From contig SLLP01000058.1 of NCBI GenBank assembly GCA_007133995.1, forward strand, positions 1 through 24,739: a DNA stretch of 24,739 bases, given 5' to 3'. Source of the stretch: Balneolales bacterium. GTDB lineage: Bacteria > Bacteroidota > Rhodothermia > Balneolales > Natronogracilivirgulaceae. Each line of letters opens with the position of its first letter. The stretch's first letter is position 1. Made by a program: the position numbers and the translations under genes. The notes below the pieces were generated by a model. The model worked only from the letters and a program-made list of their open reading frames with translations. It ran no database searches and was not told the DNA's origin. This document shows positions 15,568 to 23,100 of the stretch, in pieces.

Positions 15568-17004
15568 TCAGAATTCTTCCAGTTTCCAGCCGAAACTCTT
15601 GATTTTGTTGCGTATGGTTCGGTCGGATATGCCTAGCAAGCTGGCGGCCTTCTTCTGGTGGCCCCGGGTTCGTTCCAGAGCCTTTTTGATCATCATCAGT
15701 TCCATCTCCTCAATAGGCATCAGGGGGAGGTCAGACAATACATCGCTTTTCAATTCCTCAACGGCTTGTGAAAAAAGCTGGTCTTCCACATCATCTATCG
15801 TGATTTCGGACTTGTCATGAGCCAGAATCACACCACGGTGGATTTTGTTGTCCAGTTCGCGAACATTGCCCTTCCACTCCTGTTCCATCAGGAAGCTGAT
15901 CAGTTCTTCCGACGGCTTTTTATCCGGCAGGCCGTATTGTTCGGTATATCGGTCGATGAGATACTGCGTTAACAGCGGTATATCCTCCTGCCGTTCACGC
16001 AATGGCGGTATCACTATGGGGAAAACGTTCAGGCGGTAATACAGATCCTCCCGGAACCGGCCCTCATTAATTGCTTCTCTTATGTTCAGGTTTGTGGTTG
16101 AGATGATGCGAACATCCACCTTGATCGGCTTCTGGCTTCCCACACGCTGGAACTCTTTTTCCTGCAACACACGCAGCAGCTTGGCCTGGATTTTGATATC
16201 TATCTCCGTTATTTCATCAAGGAGCAGCGTACCGTCGTCTGCTTCGTCAAAAGCACCTTTACGGTCGTTTATGGCACCTGTAAACGCACCTTTCACATGT
16301 CCGAACAAGGTGCTTTCAACGAGTTCGGATGGCAGGTTGGCACAATTGATCTTCACATAGGGTTCGTGAGCCCTGTCGCTTTCCTGCTGTATGAGATGGG
16401 CATAGACCTCCTTTCCGGTTCCACTCTCACCCTGTATCAGGACCGGCGCCTGATTTCGGGCGATGCGAGGAAGAAGGGCAATCAGTTTACGGATGTTCTT
16501 GTTCTCACCGACCATCACCACTTTTTTACCGGAAGCGGGTTGTCTCTGCTTTGACCCATTGTCTTTACGAGCGGCAAGCGAGGCCTTTGGAGTGGCGCTG
16601 CCACTGTTGTCCCGAACAGCTCGCTGCTCCTGATCCTTTTCACTGCTTTCATAGTAGCGGTTCACACGGGCCAGTATTTCACGTGAGGTGAAGGGCTTGG
16701 TGATGTAGTCAAAAGCTCCCCTGCGGATGGCATTGACGGAGTGGTTGATATTGCCGAAACCGGTCATCAGGATGACACCCGTTTTCGAATGGTTATTGCG
16801 GATGTGAGCAAGAACTTCATCCCCGCTCATCTCATTCATTTTGACATCGCTGATGACAAGATCCGGTTCTTTTTCTTCGATGAATGAGAGTGCTTTAACA
16901 GGAGATTCAAATGTGGAAACCTCAAATTTGTTCATTGAAAGATGTTCTTCCATGAAATCTAGCAATAGCTTGTCATCGTCAATAACGACTATTCGGCCAC
17001 TCAT
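15568..17004 (-). CDS. Sigma-54-dependent NtrC-family response regulator (FlrC/FleR type)
   Basis: A 478-residue enhancer-binding transcription activator with all three domains. The receiver domain (1-115) has acidic D9-D11, phosphoacceptor D53 in VISDVKM, T81 in MTGFG and K103 in TKPF. The AAA+ domain (about 165-395) has Walker A GESGTGKE at 192-199, the sigma-54 contact loop GAFTGA at 239-244, and Walker B LLLDEI near 260-265. A Fis-type helix-turn-helix follows at about 446-470 (RGHQKKAASLLGISDRTIRN). No residue essential for ATPase or sigma-54 contact is missing. It lies between two flagellar clusters, so it is probably the flagellar activator acting on the sigma-54 elements at 6.4-6.6 and 20.0 kb. 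No partner histidine kinase is in the window. The 37-base gap to the preceding convergent gene shows no clear terminator. Confidence 0.93.
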   Translation of the reverse strand: MSGRIVVIDDDKLLLDFMEEHLSMNKFEVSTFESPVKALSFIEEKEPDLVISDVKMNEMSGDEVLAHIRNNHSKTGVILMTGFGNINHSVNAIRRGAFDYITKPFTSREILARVNRYYESSEKDQEQRAVRDNSGSATPKASLAARKDNGSKQRQPASGKKVVMVGENKNIRKLIALLPRIARNQAPVLIQGESGTGKEVYAHLIQQESDRAHEPYVKINCANLPSELVESTLFGHVKGAFTGAINDRKGAFDEADDGTLLLDEITEIDIKIQAKLLRVLQEKEFQRVGSQKPIKVDVRIISTTNLNIREAINEGRFREDLYYRLNVFPIVIPPLRERQEDIPLLTQYLIDRYTEQYGLPDKKPSEELISFLMEQEWKGNVRELDNKIHRGVILAHDKSEITIDDVEDQLFSQAVEELKSDVLSDLPLMPIEEMELMMIKKALERTRGHQKKAASLLGISDRTIRNKIKSFGWKLEEF

Positions 17005-17200
17005 GAATCTATAAATAATATTGAGTATAAATGGGGTGCGTCCCTGGAAAGAATATCAAAAAAAGTAGTAATAGCCAAACTATGAAATTAATATCATGGT
17101 AGAATCGATTTAAAAGCTCTTTTAGATCAAAACACACTGTAAAAAGCCCAAAAGTGAAATCTTTGACAAGATCGGATCAAAGCAAAACAGGCTGGCTGAA
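17005..17200. other. AT-rich intergenic region upstream of the response regulator
   Basis: A 196-base gap between the 3' end of the fliS operon and the response-regulator gene, both on the minus strand. It is much richer in A and T than its surroundings and holds a short palindrome TAAAAGCTCTTTTA (17111-17124). A TATACT string lies about 20-25 bases before the start codon (minus strand), without a good -35 partner. I see no sigma-54 or sigma-28 element and no Shine-Dalgarno before the ATG at 17004. It probably carries the housekeeping promoter of the regulator gene. Confidence 0.4.
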
Positions 17201-17551
17201 TCACGAGTCAGCTATTTTGCGGGCGATTTTTTCCCACACCAATGAATTGCTGAGCTTCTTTCCGATAACCGTGTCGGCTGCATCTTCACGGGATATCTGG
17301 CTGGCATCCTGATACTCAGCCAGTTGGTTTTTTAATTCCTTCAGTTTTTCAAATGAGGTCCGGGATTGCTTCTGGTATTCCAGTTTTGCGAACAGCAATT
17401 CGTTTTGCCGGAAGGTATAACTGTTCAGGGACAGCTTGTCTTCTTCCTTTCCGGCTTTGCTGCCAGCCGGTGACAGTCCGGGTACGGAGCTCTGCTTTCT
17501 GGCAGGTTGTGCTCCATTGATCTGTTTTGAGGTCAGTTTTTTTATATCCAT
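17201..17551 (-). CDS. Small flagellar-operon protein, possible FlgM-type anti-sigma-28 factor
   Basis: A 116-residue polar protein, last in the fliS-fliD-fliT run, starting 14 bases after the fliT-like stop. The first 35 residues are disordered-looking (rich in K, Q, S, P, G). They are followed by EEDKLSLNSYTFRQNEL (about 36-52) and the helices EKLKELKNQLAEYQDASQIS (about 68-87) and a C-terminal helix ending WEKIARKIADS. This order, a flexible N-terminus, a D-x-(V/L)-x-L-S-like motif, then helices with LK-x-x-(I/L)-x-x-x-x-Y, recalls FlgM, which binds and inhibits FliA. Similarity by eye is weak and the protein is longer than E. coli FlgM (about 97). It could also be an unrelated late flagellar protein. 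Confidence 0.7.
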   Translation of the reverse strand: MDIKKLTSKQINGAQPARKQSSVPGLSPAGSKAGKEEDKLSLNSYTFRQNELLFAKLEYQKQSRTSFEKLKELKNQLAEYQDASQISREDAADTVIGKKLSNSLVWEKIARKIADS

Positions 17552-17565
17552 AACCGGGTGCTGTG

Positions 17566-17937
17566 TTAACGTTTGGAAAAATAGGAAATATCAGGTTCAC
17601 CTGAAAGCTGGTACTTCTCTTCGGCCTTCTTCCGCTGGGTTGTACCACCGATGAGCTCCATCTGTGAGTCAAGCCGCTGCACCAGTATAGGTTGCGTCTC
17701 TTCATGCAGGGACCGGAACCGGATGAAATGCCCCATCAGAGACTTTTTCTCCTGTTCTGTGACAGTATCCATTTTGCGTTCGGTTAGCAGGTTGTCAATC
17801 GTATTCATGATCTCCTTCCTCCTATCCAAAAGCCGGCGCACGTCTTCAACATCACAGTCACTGCGCCTGAGACAATTCAGCATGTCGCGGCTTATCTCAT
17901 TGACCATGTTCAATTTGGATGTAATTTCAATCATCAT
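17566..17937 (-). CDS. fliT: FliT-like export chaperone
   Basis: A small helical protein directly downstream of fliD, the usual position of FliT, the FliD export chaperone. From the ATG at 17937 it has 123 residues; a GTG at 17943 and an ATG at 17934 are also possible, with only a weak GGTGGG nearby. The pattern VRRLLDRRKEIMNTIDNLL (about residues 33-51) resembles the conserved RR..L...I helix of FliT/FlgN-type chaperones. Another helix follows at HFIRFRSLHEETQPILVQRL (about 71-90), and the tail YQLSGEPDISYFSKR recalls the YFDKR-like C-termini of that family. Function is assigned from size, helical make-up and position. Confidence 0.72.
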   Translation of the reverse strand: MMIEITSKLNMVNEISRDMLNCLRRSDCDVEDVRRLLDRRKEIMNTIDNLLTERKMDTVTEQEKKSLMGHFIRFRSLHEETQPILVQRLDSQMELIGGTTQRKKAEEKYQLSGEPDISYFSKR

Positions 17938-17949
17938 ACCCACCGTTTA

Positions 17950-19377
17950 TCAGTACATGCCCATCCGGCCCATGAAATTCATGACCTGGCTGTATTGTTG
18001 CTCTCCTTCGTCAATAACCGCCTGCAGGATGCGGAACTGCTCCCTCTGGCGCTCCTCATAATGCTCCAGGTAGCGGTTCTGGGCGGCGATACGGTTGTCA
18101 AGGCGGTCAATCTGCTGATCGATTCCCTGCTTGAGGGAGGCAATGATACCCGTATTGGACTGTGTATACGACTCCGTCTGCTCCTTCATCCGCGCGATCG
18201 GGGAATCTTCACTGGAGAAAAACAGGGCCACTTCATCCGGCCTGGTTTCAAGCATTTCGTTCAGCAGTGCGGAATCCTCAACCCTCATGGTTCCGTCTTT
18301 TTCAAATCCGATGCCCATCTCGGACAGGCTCGAAAGCTGCCCTTCCTCGACGCCCTCCATCGCCTGCAGGCCGGTCTGGCGCAGGTTCAGGGTCAGGTTG
18401 CGGATGGAACGCATGTTCTGCAGGGCGCCCCTGCGGTCGTTCTCGGCATCTACGAACGTGCGGTCACGAATGGTTTTGTTGATTTCATTGAAAGCGGAAA
18501 TGAATTCGTTCACATTTTCCCGCGCCACTTCAATATCCCTTTGCGCCGACATCTGCTCGGACAGCTCGGAGGGCCGCATCATTTCAAACCTCAAACCGGT
18601 GATCGCGTCGTCGATCATGTTGCTGCTTCTCTCAAAAGTCACCCCGTCAATGGTGAACCGGGCATCCAGCTCCTCCTGAGGCACAAGCCGCGTCATTCCG
18701 TCTGACTCCCCCGTACCGTTGACAATGGCCGCAAGGGCGCCGCTGGCACCCGAAAACGAAAGGGCGTGTTCGCTACCCGTCTGAAGGCTCTGCACGGAGA
18801 GCTGTACCTGCTCGCTGTTCACCCGGAAAACATTGGCCTGGGCTTCCTCGCCGAAATGCTCCGCGATTTGGGCAGCGAATGCTTCCATGATTTCCAGGTT
18901 GTTTTTGGTGACCATGTTGCCTTCGTCATCTTCAATCTGCGTGGCAATGGTCAGCGTCTCTGTCTTGTCACCAATGGTGATGGTCACCTGACCAGGTCCC
19001 GCCGCGGCAAGATCAAACGCATCTCCCTGAATCACGGACGAAAGCGCAGTATCCCGCGAAGCCAGCCGGTCTATGGTAATGTTGTAGACCGAAGGCCTGG
19101 TGATGCCATCGGCCGAGTGTACTCTCACCACCTGCTCATTACTGGAAGATGTTTTCAGAGGACTGAAAGCATTATTGGACGGCTGGTTCAGCTCGTCCAG
19201 CTTGCTGTTAAACTTCGAAATAACGGAACTCACCTCACCCAGGGCCGTTTTCCTTTCCCGATGTGTGCTTTGCTGTTGCTGCAACTGAAATTTTGTCCGG
19301 CTCTCAAGCTGCACCAGCTGTTGTACGAATTTTTCGTACGGGTTATTCTGCTGGAAAATATTTCCTATGGAGGTCAT
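17950..19377 (-). CDS. fliD: FliD, filament cap protein (HAP2)
   Basis: A 475-residue capping protein that sits at the filament tip and guides flagellin insertion. The N-terminal coiled-coil region contains PYEKFVQQLVQLESRTKFQL (about residues 13-32), followed by KTALGEVSSVISKFNSKLDE (43-62). The VYNITIDRLASRD strand (about 97-109) is a FliD hallmark. The C-terminal FliD domain shows LSSLSEMGIGFEKDGTMRVE (near 350-369) and SYTQSNTGIIASLKQGIDQQ, ending in a long helix. All are in family order and length is normal. It lies downstream of fliS and is translated before the fliT-like gene, a standard late-flagellar arrangement. Confidence 0.93.
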   Translation of the reverse strand: MTSIGNIFQQNNPYEKFVQQLVQLESRTKFQLQQQQSTHRERKTALGEVSSVISKFNSKLDELNQPSNNAFSPLKTSSSNEQVVRVHSADGITRPSVYNITIDRLASRDTALSSVIQGDAFDLAAAGPGQVTITIGDKTETLTIATQIEDDEGNMVTKNNLEIMEAFAAQIAEHFGEEAQANVFRVNSEQVQLSVQSLQTGSEHALSFSGASGALAAIVNGTGESDGMTRLVPQEELDARFTIDGVTFERSSNMIDDAITGLRFEMMRPSELSEQMSAQRDIEVARENVNEFISAFNEINKTIRDRTFVDAENDRRGALQNMRSIRNLTLNLRQTGLQAMEGVEEGQLSSLSEMGIGFEKDGTMRVEDSALLNEMLETRPDEVALFFSSEDSPIARMKEQTESYTQSNTGIIASLKQGIDQQIDRLDNRIAAQNRYLEHYEERQREQFRILQAVIDEGEQQYSQVMNFMGRMGMY

Positions 19378-19428
19378 AATCGTTCCGATATGGTACCCTG
19401 TGGCATTCAGGTATGATTGGTTAAGGCT

Positions 19429-19457
19429 TGAAATTGTTATTGCATGAAATTGTTATT
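19429..19457 (+). repeat. Tandem 13-bp repeat in the fliS-fliD gap
   Basis: TGAAATTGTTATT occurs at 19429-19441 and again at 19445-19457, a 16-base period with GCA between the copies (the copies are identical). It sits in the 116-base gap between the fliS stop and the fliD start. It may be a slippage duplication or a paired binding site; nothing else marks a promoter there. Confidence 0.55.
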
Positions 19458-19493
19458 CCCTTTGATTCATGACAAGTCCGGGACCGGATCGAT

Positions 19494-19826
19494 TCAGCCA
19501 GGGGTGGAACCGTTGGCATTGCGGACAATGGCGTCGGTGGCCGATTCCTCCCATGCCTCCCGGATCGGTTCCAGGATCTCACGGATCTCTTCAAAACGTC
19601 CCTCACGCGAGATATTCTGGCAGTACTGGTAAATATTGAACAACTGTTCGGCCGGCTCATGGTCGAAATTCAGCCCTTTTACCAGAGTGGAAAGAATTTC
19701 CCTTAGACGTTTGTCATCTTCACGATAGGTGGCCTGAATGGCCAGGTCATACAGTTTGATGACCAGCTTGACTGGCGATGCATTGATCACCGACTGGCGC
19801 TGATATTGTAGTTGTGGGTCACGCAT
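19494..19826 (-). CDS. fliS: FliS, flagellin export chaperone
   Basis: A 110-residue cytoplasmic chaperone that binds the C-terminus of flagellin and prevents premature polymerisation. The N-terminus carries the family pattern: YQRQSVINASPVKLVIKLYD (about residues 8-27), with the SP-x-x-L-(V/I)-x-(K/M)-L-Y-D core. The following helices, including KGLNFDHEPAEQLFNIYQYC (about 49-68), match the four-helix bundle, with LNFD in place of the usual LD-like segment. It is slightly short because the C-terminal tail is reduced. It is the first gene of the minus-strand late operon, with both a sigma-28 and a sigma-54 element upstream. No flagellin gene is in the window. Confidence 0.92.
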   Translation of the reverse strand: MRDPQLQYQRQSVINASPVKLVIKLYDLAIQATYREDDKRLREILSTLVKGLNFDHEPAEQLFNIYQYCQNISREGRFEEIREILEPIREAWEESATDAIVRNANGSTPG

Positions 19827-19861
19827 GATTGTTTGGCTTTAGAAGCTTTCTGGCATCTTTG

Positions 19862-19888
19862 TTATCGGAATAAACGGAAAAAACTTAA
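19862..19888 (-). promoter_or_regulatory. Sigma-28 (FliA) promoter for fliS operon
   Basis: On the minus strand the -35 box TTAAGTTT (19888-19881) is followed after exactly 11 bases by the -10 box TCCGATAA (19869-19862). The consensus is TAAAGTTT-N11-GCCGATAA; each box has one mismatch. The start would be near 19852, about 26 bases before the fliS ATG. This is the clearest sigma-28 element in the window and fits fliS as a late gene. Confidence 0.85.
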
Positions 19889-19972
19889 TGTGATTAATAA
19901 TTTCTAATCTTATAAAACGGTTCAGGTACTGCGGGATGAGTCGTAGCTGAGTACAAACTCAAGGAACTATAC

Positions 19973-19988
19973 GGCAATTACCGTGCCA
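19973..19988 (-). promoter_or_regulatory. Sigma-54 promoter facing fliS
   Basis: The minus strand reads TGGCACGGTAATTGCC, matching the sigma-54 consensus TGGCACG-N4-TTGCW at every position but the last. Transcription would start near 19961, about 135 bases before fliS and upstream of the sigma-28 element. fliS-fliD-fliT would thus have a middle-class and a late-class promoter in series. Confidence 0.85.
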
Positions 19989-20007
19989 GAGTCCAGGATG
20001 TACAAAC

Positions 20008-20023
20008 TGGCATGTTCTTTGCT
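20008..20023 (+). promoter_or_regulatory. Sigma-54 promoter facing the giant glycosyltransferase gene
   Basis: The plus strand reads TGGCATGTTCTTTGCT. Only one base of the sigma-54 consensus TGGCACG-N4-TTGCW is off (C to T in the -24 box). Transcription would start near 20035, leaving a leader of about 66 bases before the ATG at 20101. Only 19 bases separate it from the divergent sigma-54 element at 19973-19988. Confidence 0.82.
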
Positions 20024-20053
20024 ATGAGAAGGTGACTAACAAACATGCGACTT

Positions 20054-20074
20054 CCGCCGGCAGATATCCGGCGG
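20054..20074 (+). other. Hairpin or operator in the leader of the giant gene
   Basis: Perfect inverted repeat CCGCCGG (20054-20060) and CCGGCGG (20068-20074) around the 7-base loop CAGATAT. It lies about 20 bases downstream of the predicted sigma-54 start and 26 bases before the ATG. No T-run follows, so it is not a standard terminator. It may be an mRNA stem affecting translation or a binding site; both are inferred. Confidence 0.55.
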
Positions 20075-20100
20075 TCACCATTACCCAAACCGATCTGATA

Positions 20101-23100
20101 ATGAAGCTCCAGTTGCAACAGGCTATTGCCGTTATCAACTCTGAAAAGCCGAACCCCGATAAGGCATTTAAACTGCTGAAACCGCTTTCGAAGAAGAAAA
20201 ATGCCCCATGGCCGGTGTTTCACTATATGGCGGTGGCGCTCATCTTGAAAAAGCAGTACGGAGATGCAGCCCGGCATCTTGAAAAGGCACTCAGAAAGGG
20301 ATCGGATGAACCAGAGACATACCATCTGCTATCGTTGGCGGAATTGGAGCTGGGCCGTTACGCACTGGCCGAAATACATGGAAAACAAGCGTTGGAGCAG
20401 CGCCCCGACTTCTTCGAAGCCTGGCTCAATCTTGGCTCGGTCTACCGTGCCCAGGCAAAACTGGAGAATGCGCTTGGCTGCTTTCAGAAAGCCAATCAGC
20501 TGGATCCGAAAAGCGCCGGGGTGGCCTTCCGGATTGCACAGATCTACGGGGATATGGGAAGTTTCCACAAGGCAACAGAGCTCTATGACATCGTATTGAA
20601 AATGGACCCGGAATACGAGCAGGCGATCATCGAAAAGGCAATGCTCTATCAGAAATCCGGGAAATTCCAGGAAGCCGGAGAGTGCCTTGGCGAACTGCTG
20701 AAAAAAAAGCCGAAACACCCCGAGGCGCGCCTGACACTGGCCGAAACCCACCGCTTGGAAGGGAAATACAAGGAAGCGATTTCCCTGTATGAGGAGATTT
20801 TATCCGAATACCCAAATGCCGGATCCGCCCGTGTTAACTACGCCCTGGCGTTGCAGGAGACGGGCCGGTTCAACGTATCGGAGCGCCACTACCTGAGGGC
20901 CTTCCGCGACCAGCCTGGTGTGAAGGAGTCTGTATCCAACTACCTGATGGGGCTCCATTACAACCCGGAGCGCAACCGGCAGGAGATTTTTGAAGCCCAT
21001 AAAGTGTGGGATCGTAATTTTTCACCCCGGCAACGCCCGGCAAGACCCGAACCTGCCTGCAAAGACCCGGGGCGCAAACTGCGCATCGGTTTTATCTCCG
21101 GCAGTTTTTTCCGTCATCCGGTTGGATGGATGATCACACTGGCGCTCGAAAATCTGCAAAAAGACAAGTTCGCGATCTACTGCTACTCCAACAACAATAT
21201 CTCCGATGAACTCACCCGGCGCATCCATGTGGCCTCGGACAGCTGGAAATCCATTGTAGGATTCAGCGACGACGTGGTTGCAGGAATGATTCGTGAAGAT
21301 GAGATAGATATCCTCGTGGAACTGTCGGGGCACTCGGCAAATAACCGACTGGGTACGGTGGTGCTGGAACCTGCTCCGGTAATCGTCAAGTGGGTGGGAG
21401 GGTTGTTCAACACCAGCGGTCTGCAGGCCATGGACTATCTGATCACCGACCGGTACGAATCGCCCGAAGGCGAGGAGCCGTTCTACACCGAAAAACTGGT
21501 GCGGCTGCCGGATGATTACGTTTGCTTCCTGCCTCCGGAATATGCCCCCGAGCCGGGACAGCTACCTGCAAAAGAAAATGGTTACGTTACCTTCGGATGT
21601 TTCAACAACCCGACCAAGATCAATGACGTGCTTCTCGAGAAGTGGGCGGATTTGCTCTATCGCTTACCGGACAGCCGGCTATTTCTGAAAAGCAAGCAGT
21701 ACGGAACCGAATCATTTGTACGGCATATCGTGGACCGGATGGAAGCCTGCGGCATCCCGGAGGACCGCCTTATGTTCGAAGCGGATTCCCCGCACGAAGA
21801 ACTGCTTTCCGCGTACAACAGGGTGGATATTGCCCTGGATCCGTGGCCATACTCCGGTGGGCTGAGTACCTGTGAGGCCTTGTGGATGGGCGTACCGGTG
21901 GTAACCCTGCCCGGTCCCACCTTTGCCGGCAGGCACTCCACCACCCACCTGATCAATTCCGGCCTGGCCGACCTGGTCACGGAAAGTTGGGAGGGGTATA
22001 TCGGCAAGGCGATGGCATTGGCAGAAAATCTTGATACCCTCGCCGTGATGCGCTCGGATATGCGGAAGCAAGTCCGCAACTCGCCGCTGTGCGATGGCCC
22101 GAGATTTGGAAACCACCTGGCGGCGGCATTCCGTGAAATGTGGAAACAGCGGGTGGCAGGATGGGCATCCGGCCGTGGCGAATGGCGCGATCATATTGCG
22201 ATAGATGCTGAAGAGACTGCAAAGTCTGAAGAGGCTGTAGCTGCAGCAAAGATGGTGGGTTTTGTAAAAGCATTGGATGCTCATGAGACAAAAGAGACTG
22301 ATGAGACATTGGATTTTGAGGAGACTGCAAAGCCTGAGGAGACGGTGGAAAGCTCAAAATCTGTTGAATCAGGGTTAATATCTGAGGCTTTGAATGCCGG
22401 AAATGGAATTGCCATCAACGGAAGTCCGGACAACGGAAGTCCACGAAATGAGGAGTCCAAAACCTGGAAAATCGAGACCAGAGACAACCTTACGATATGC
22501 ACACCGGCGGATCTGAGCATGCTCACGCCGTATGTGTTGCTGGAGCAGGAACAGTGGTATGAGCCGGAGGTCCGGTTTGTGCGAGATTACCTGAAACCGG
22601 GAATGAATGTGGTGGATATCGGTGCCGGTTTCGGTGTGTACGCGTTGCCGATGGCTAAAAAAGTGGGTCCGGAGGGCAAGGTGTATGCCTTTGAACCAGG
22701 ATCGCTGGCACGCAGGCACCTGGAGATGAGCAAGCTGGAGAACGGATTTGATCAATTGGAGGTGATCGGCCGCGCGGTTTCGGATGCATCCGGCAAAGCA
22801 GTTTTGCAGCATGGCAAGACTCCGGAAGAGAGTACTATCGCCACCGTAGGGCAGGGAGATGAAGTCAGCCTCGTGACACTTGACACCTGGTGGGAGTTTG
22901 TAGGGCGTCCGGATGTGGATCTGATCAAACTGGACACCAATGGACATGAAGAGGAAGTACTGAATGGCGGATTGCAATTGTTGACAGAAGGGACGCCTGT
23001 CATTCTGATTTCACATAACGACCGTGAAGATAACCGGAAAAATATTTATCAGATACTGCAGTCCGCCGGCTATGATGTTTTTGAGTATGTCCCTGACTGT

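Noticed and set aside
15521..15568. AACCGGTT and ACCGGTT flanking the convergent gene ends, considered as a bidirectional terminator
   Set aside because: The loop would be over 30 bases, AACCGGTT is self-complementary, and no T-run follows on either strand.
17195..17212. GCTGA/TCAGC stem at the end of the fliS operon, considered as a terminator
   Set aside because: The stem is only 5 bp with an 8-base loop, overlaps the stop codon and lacks an adjacent T-run.
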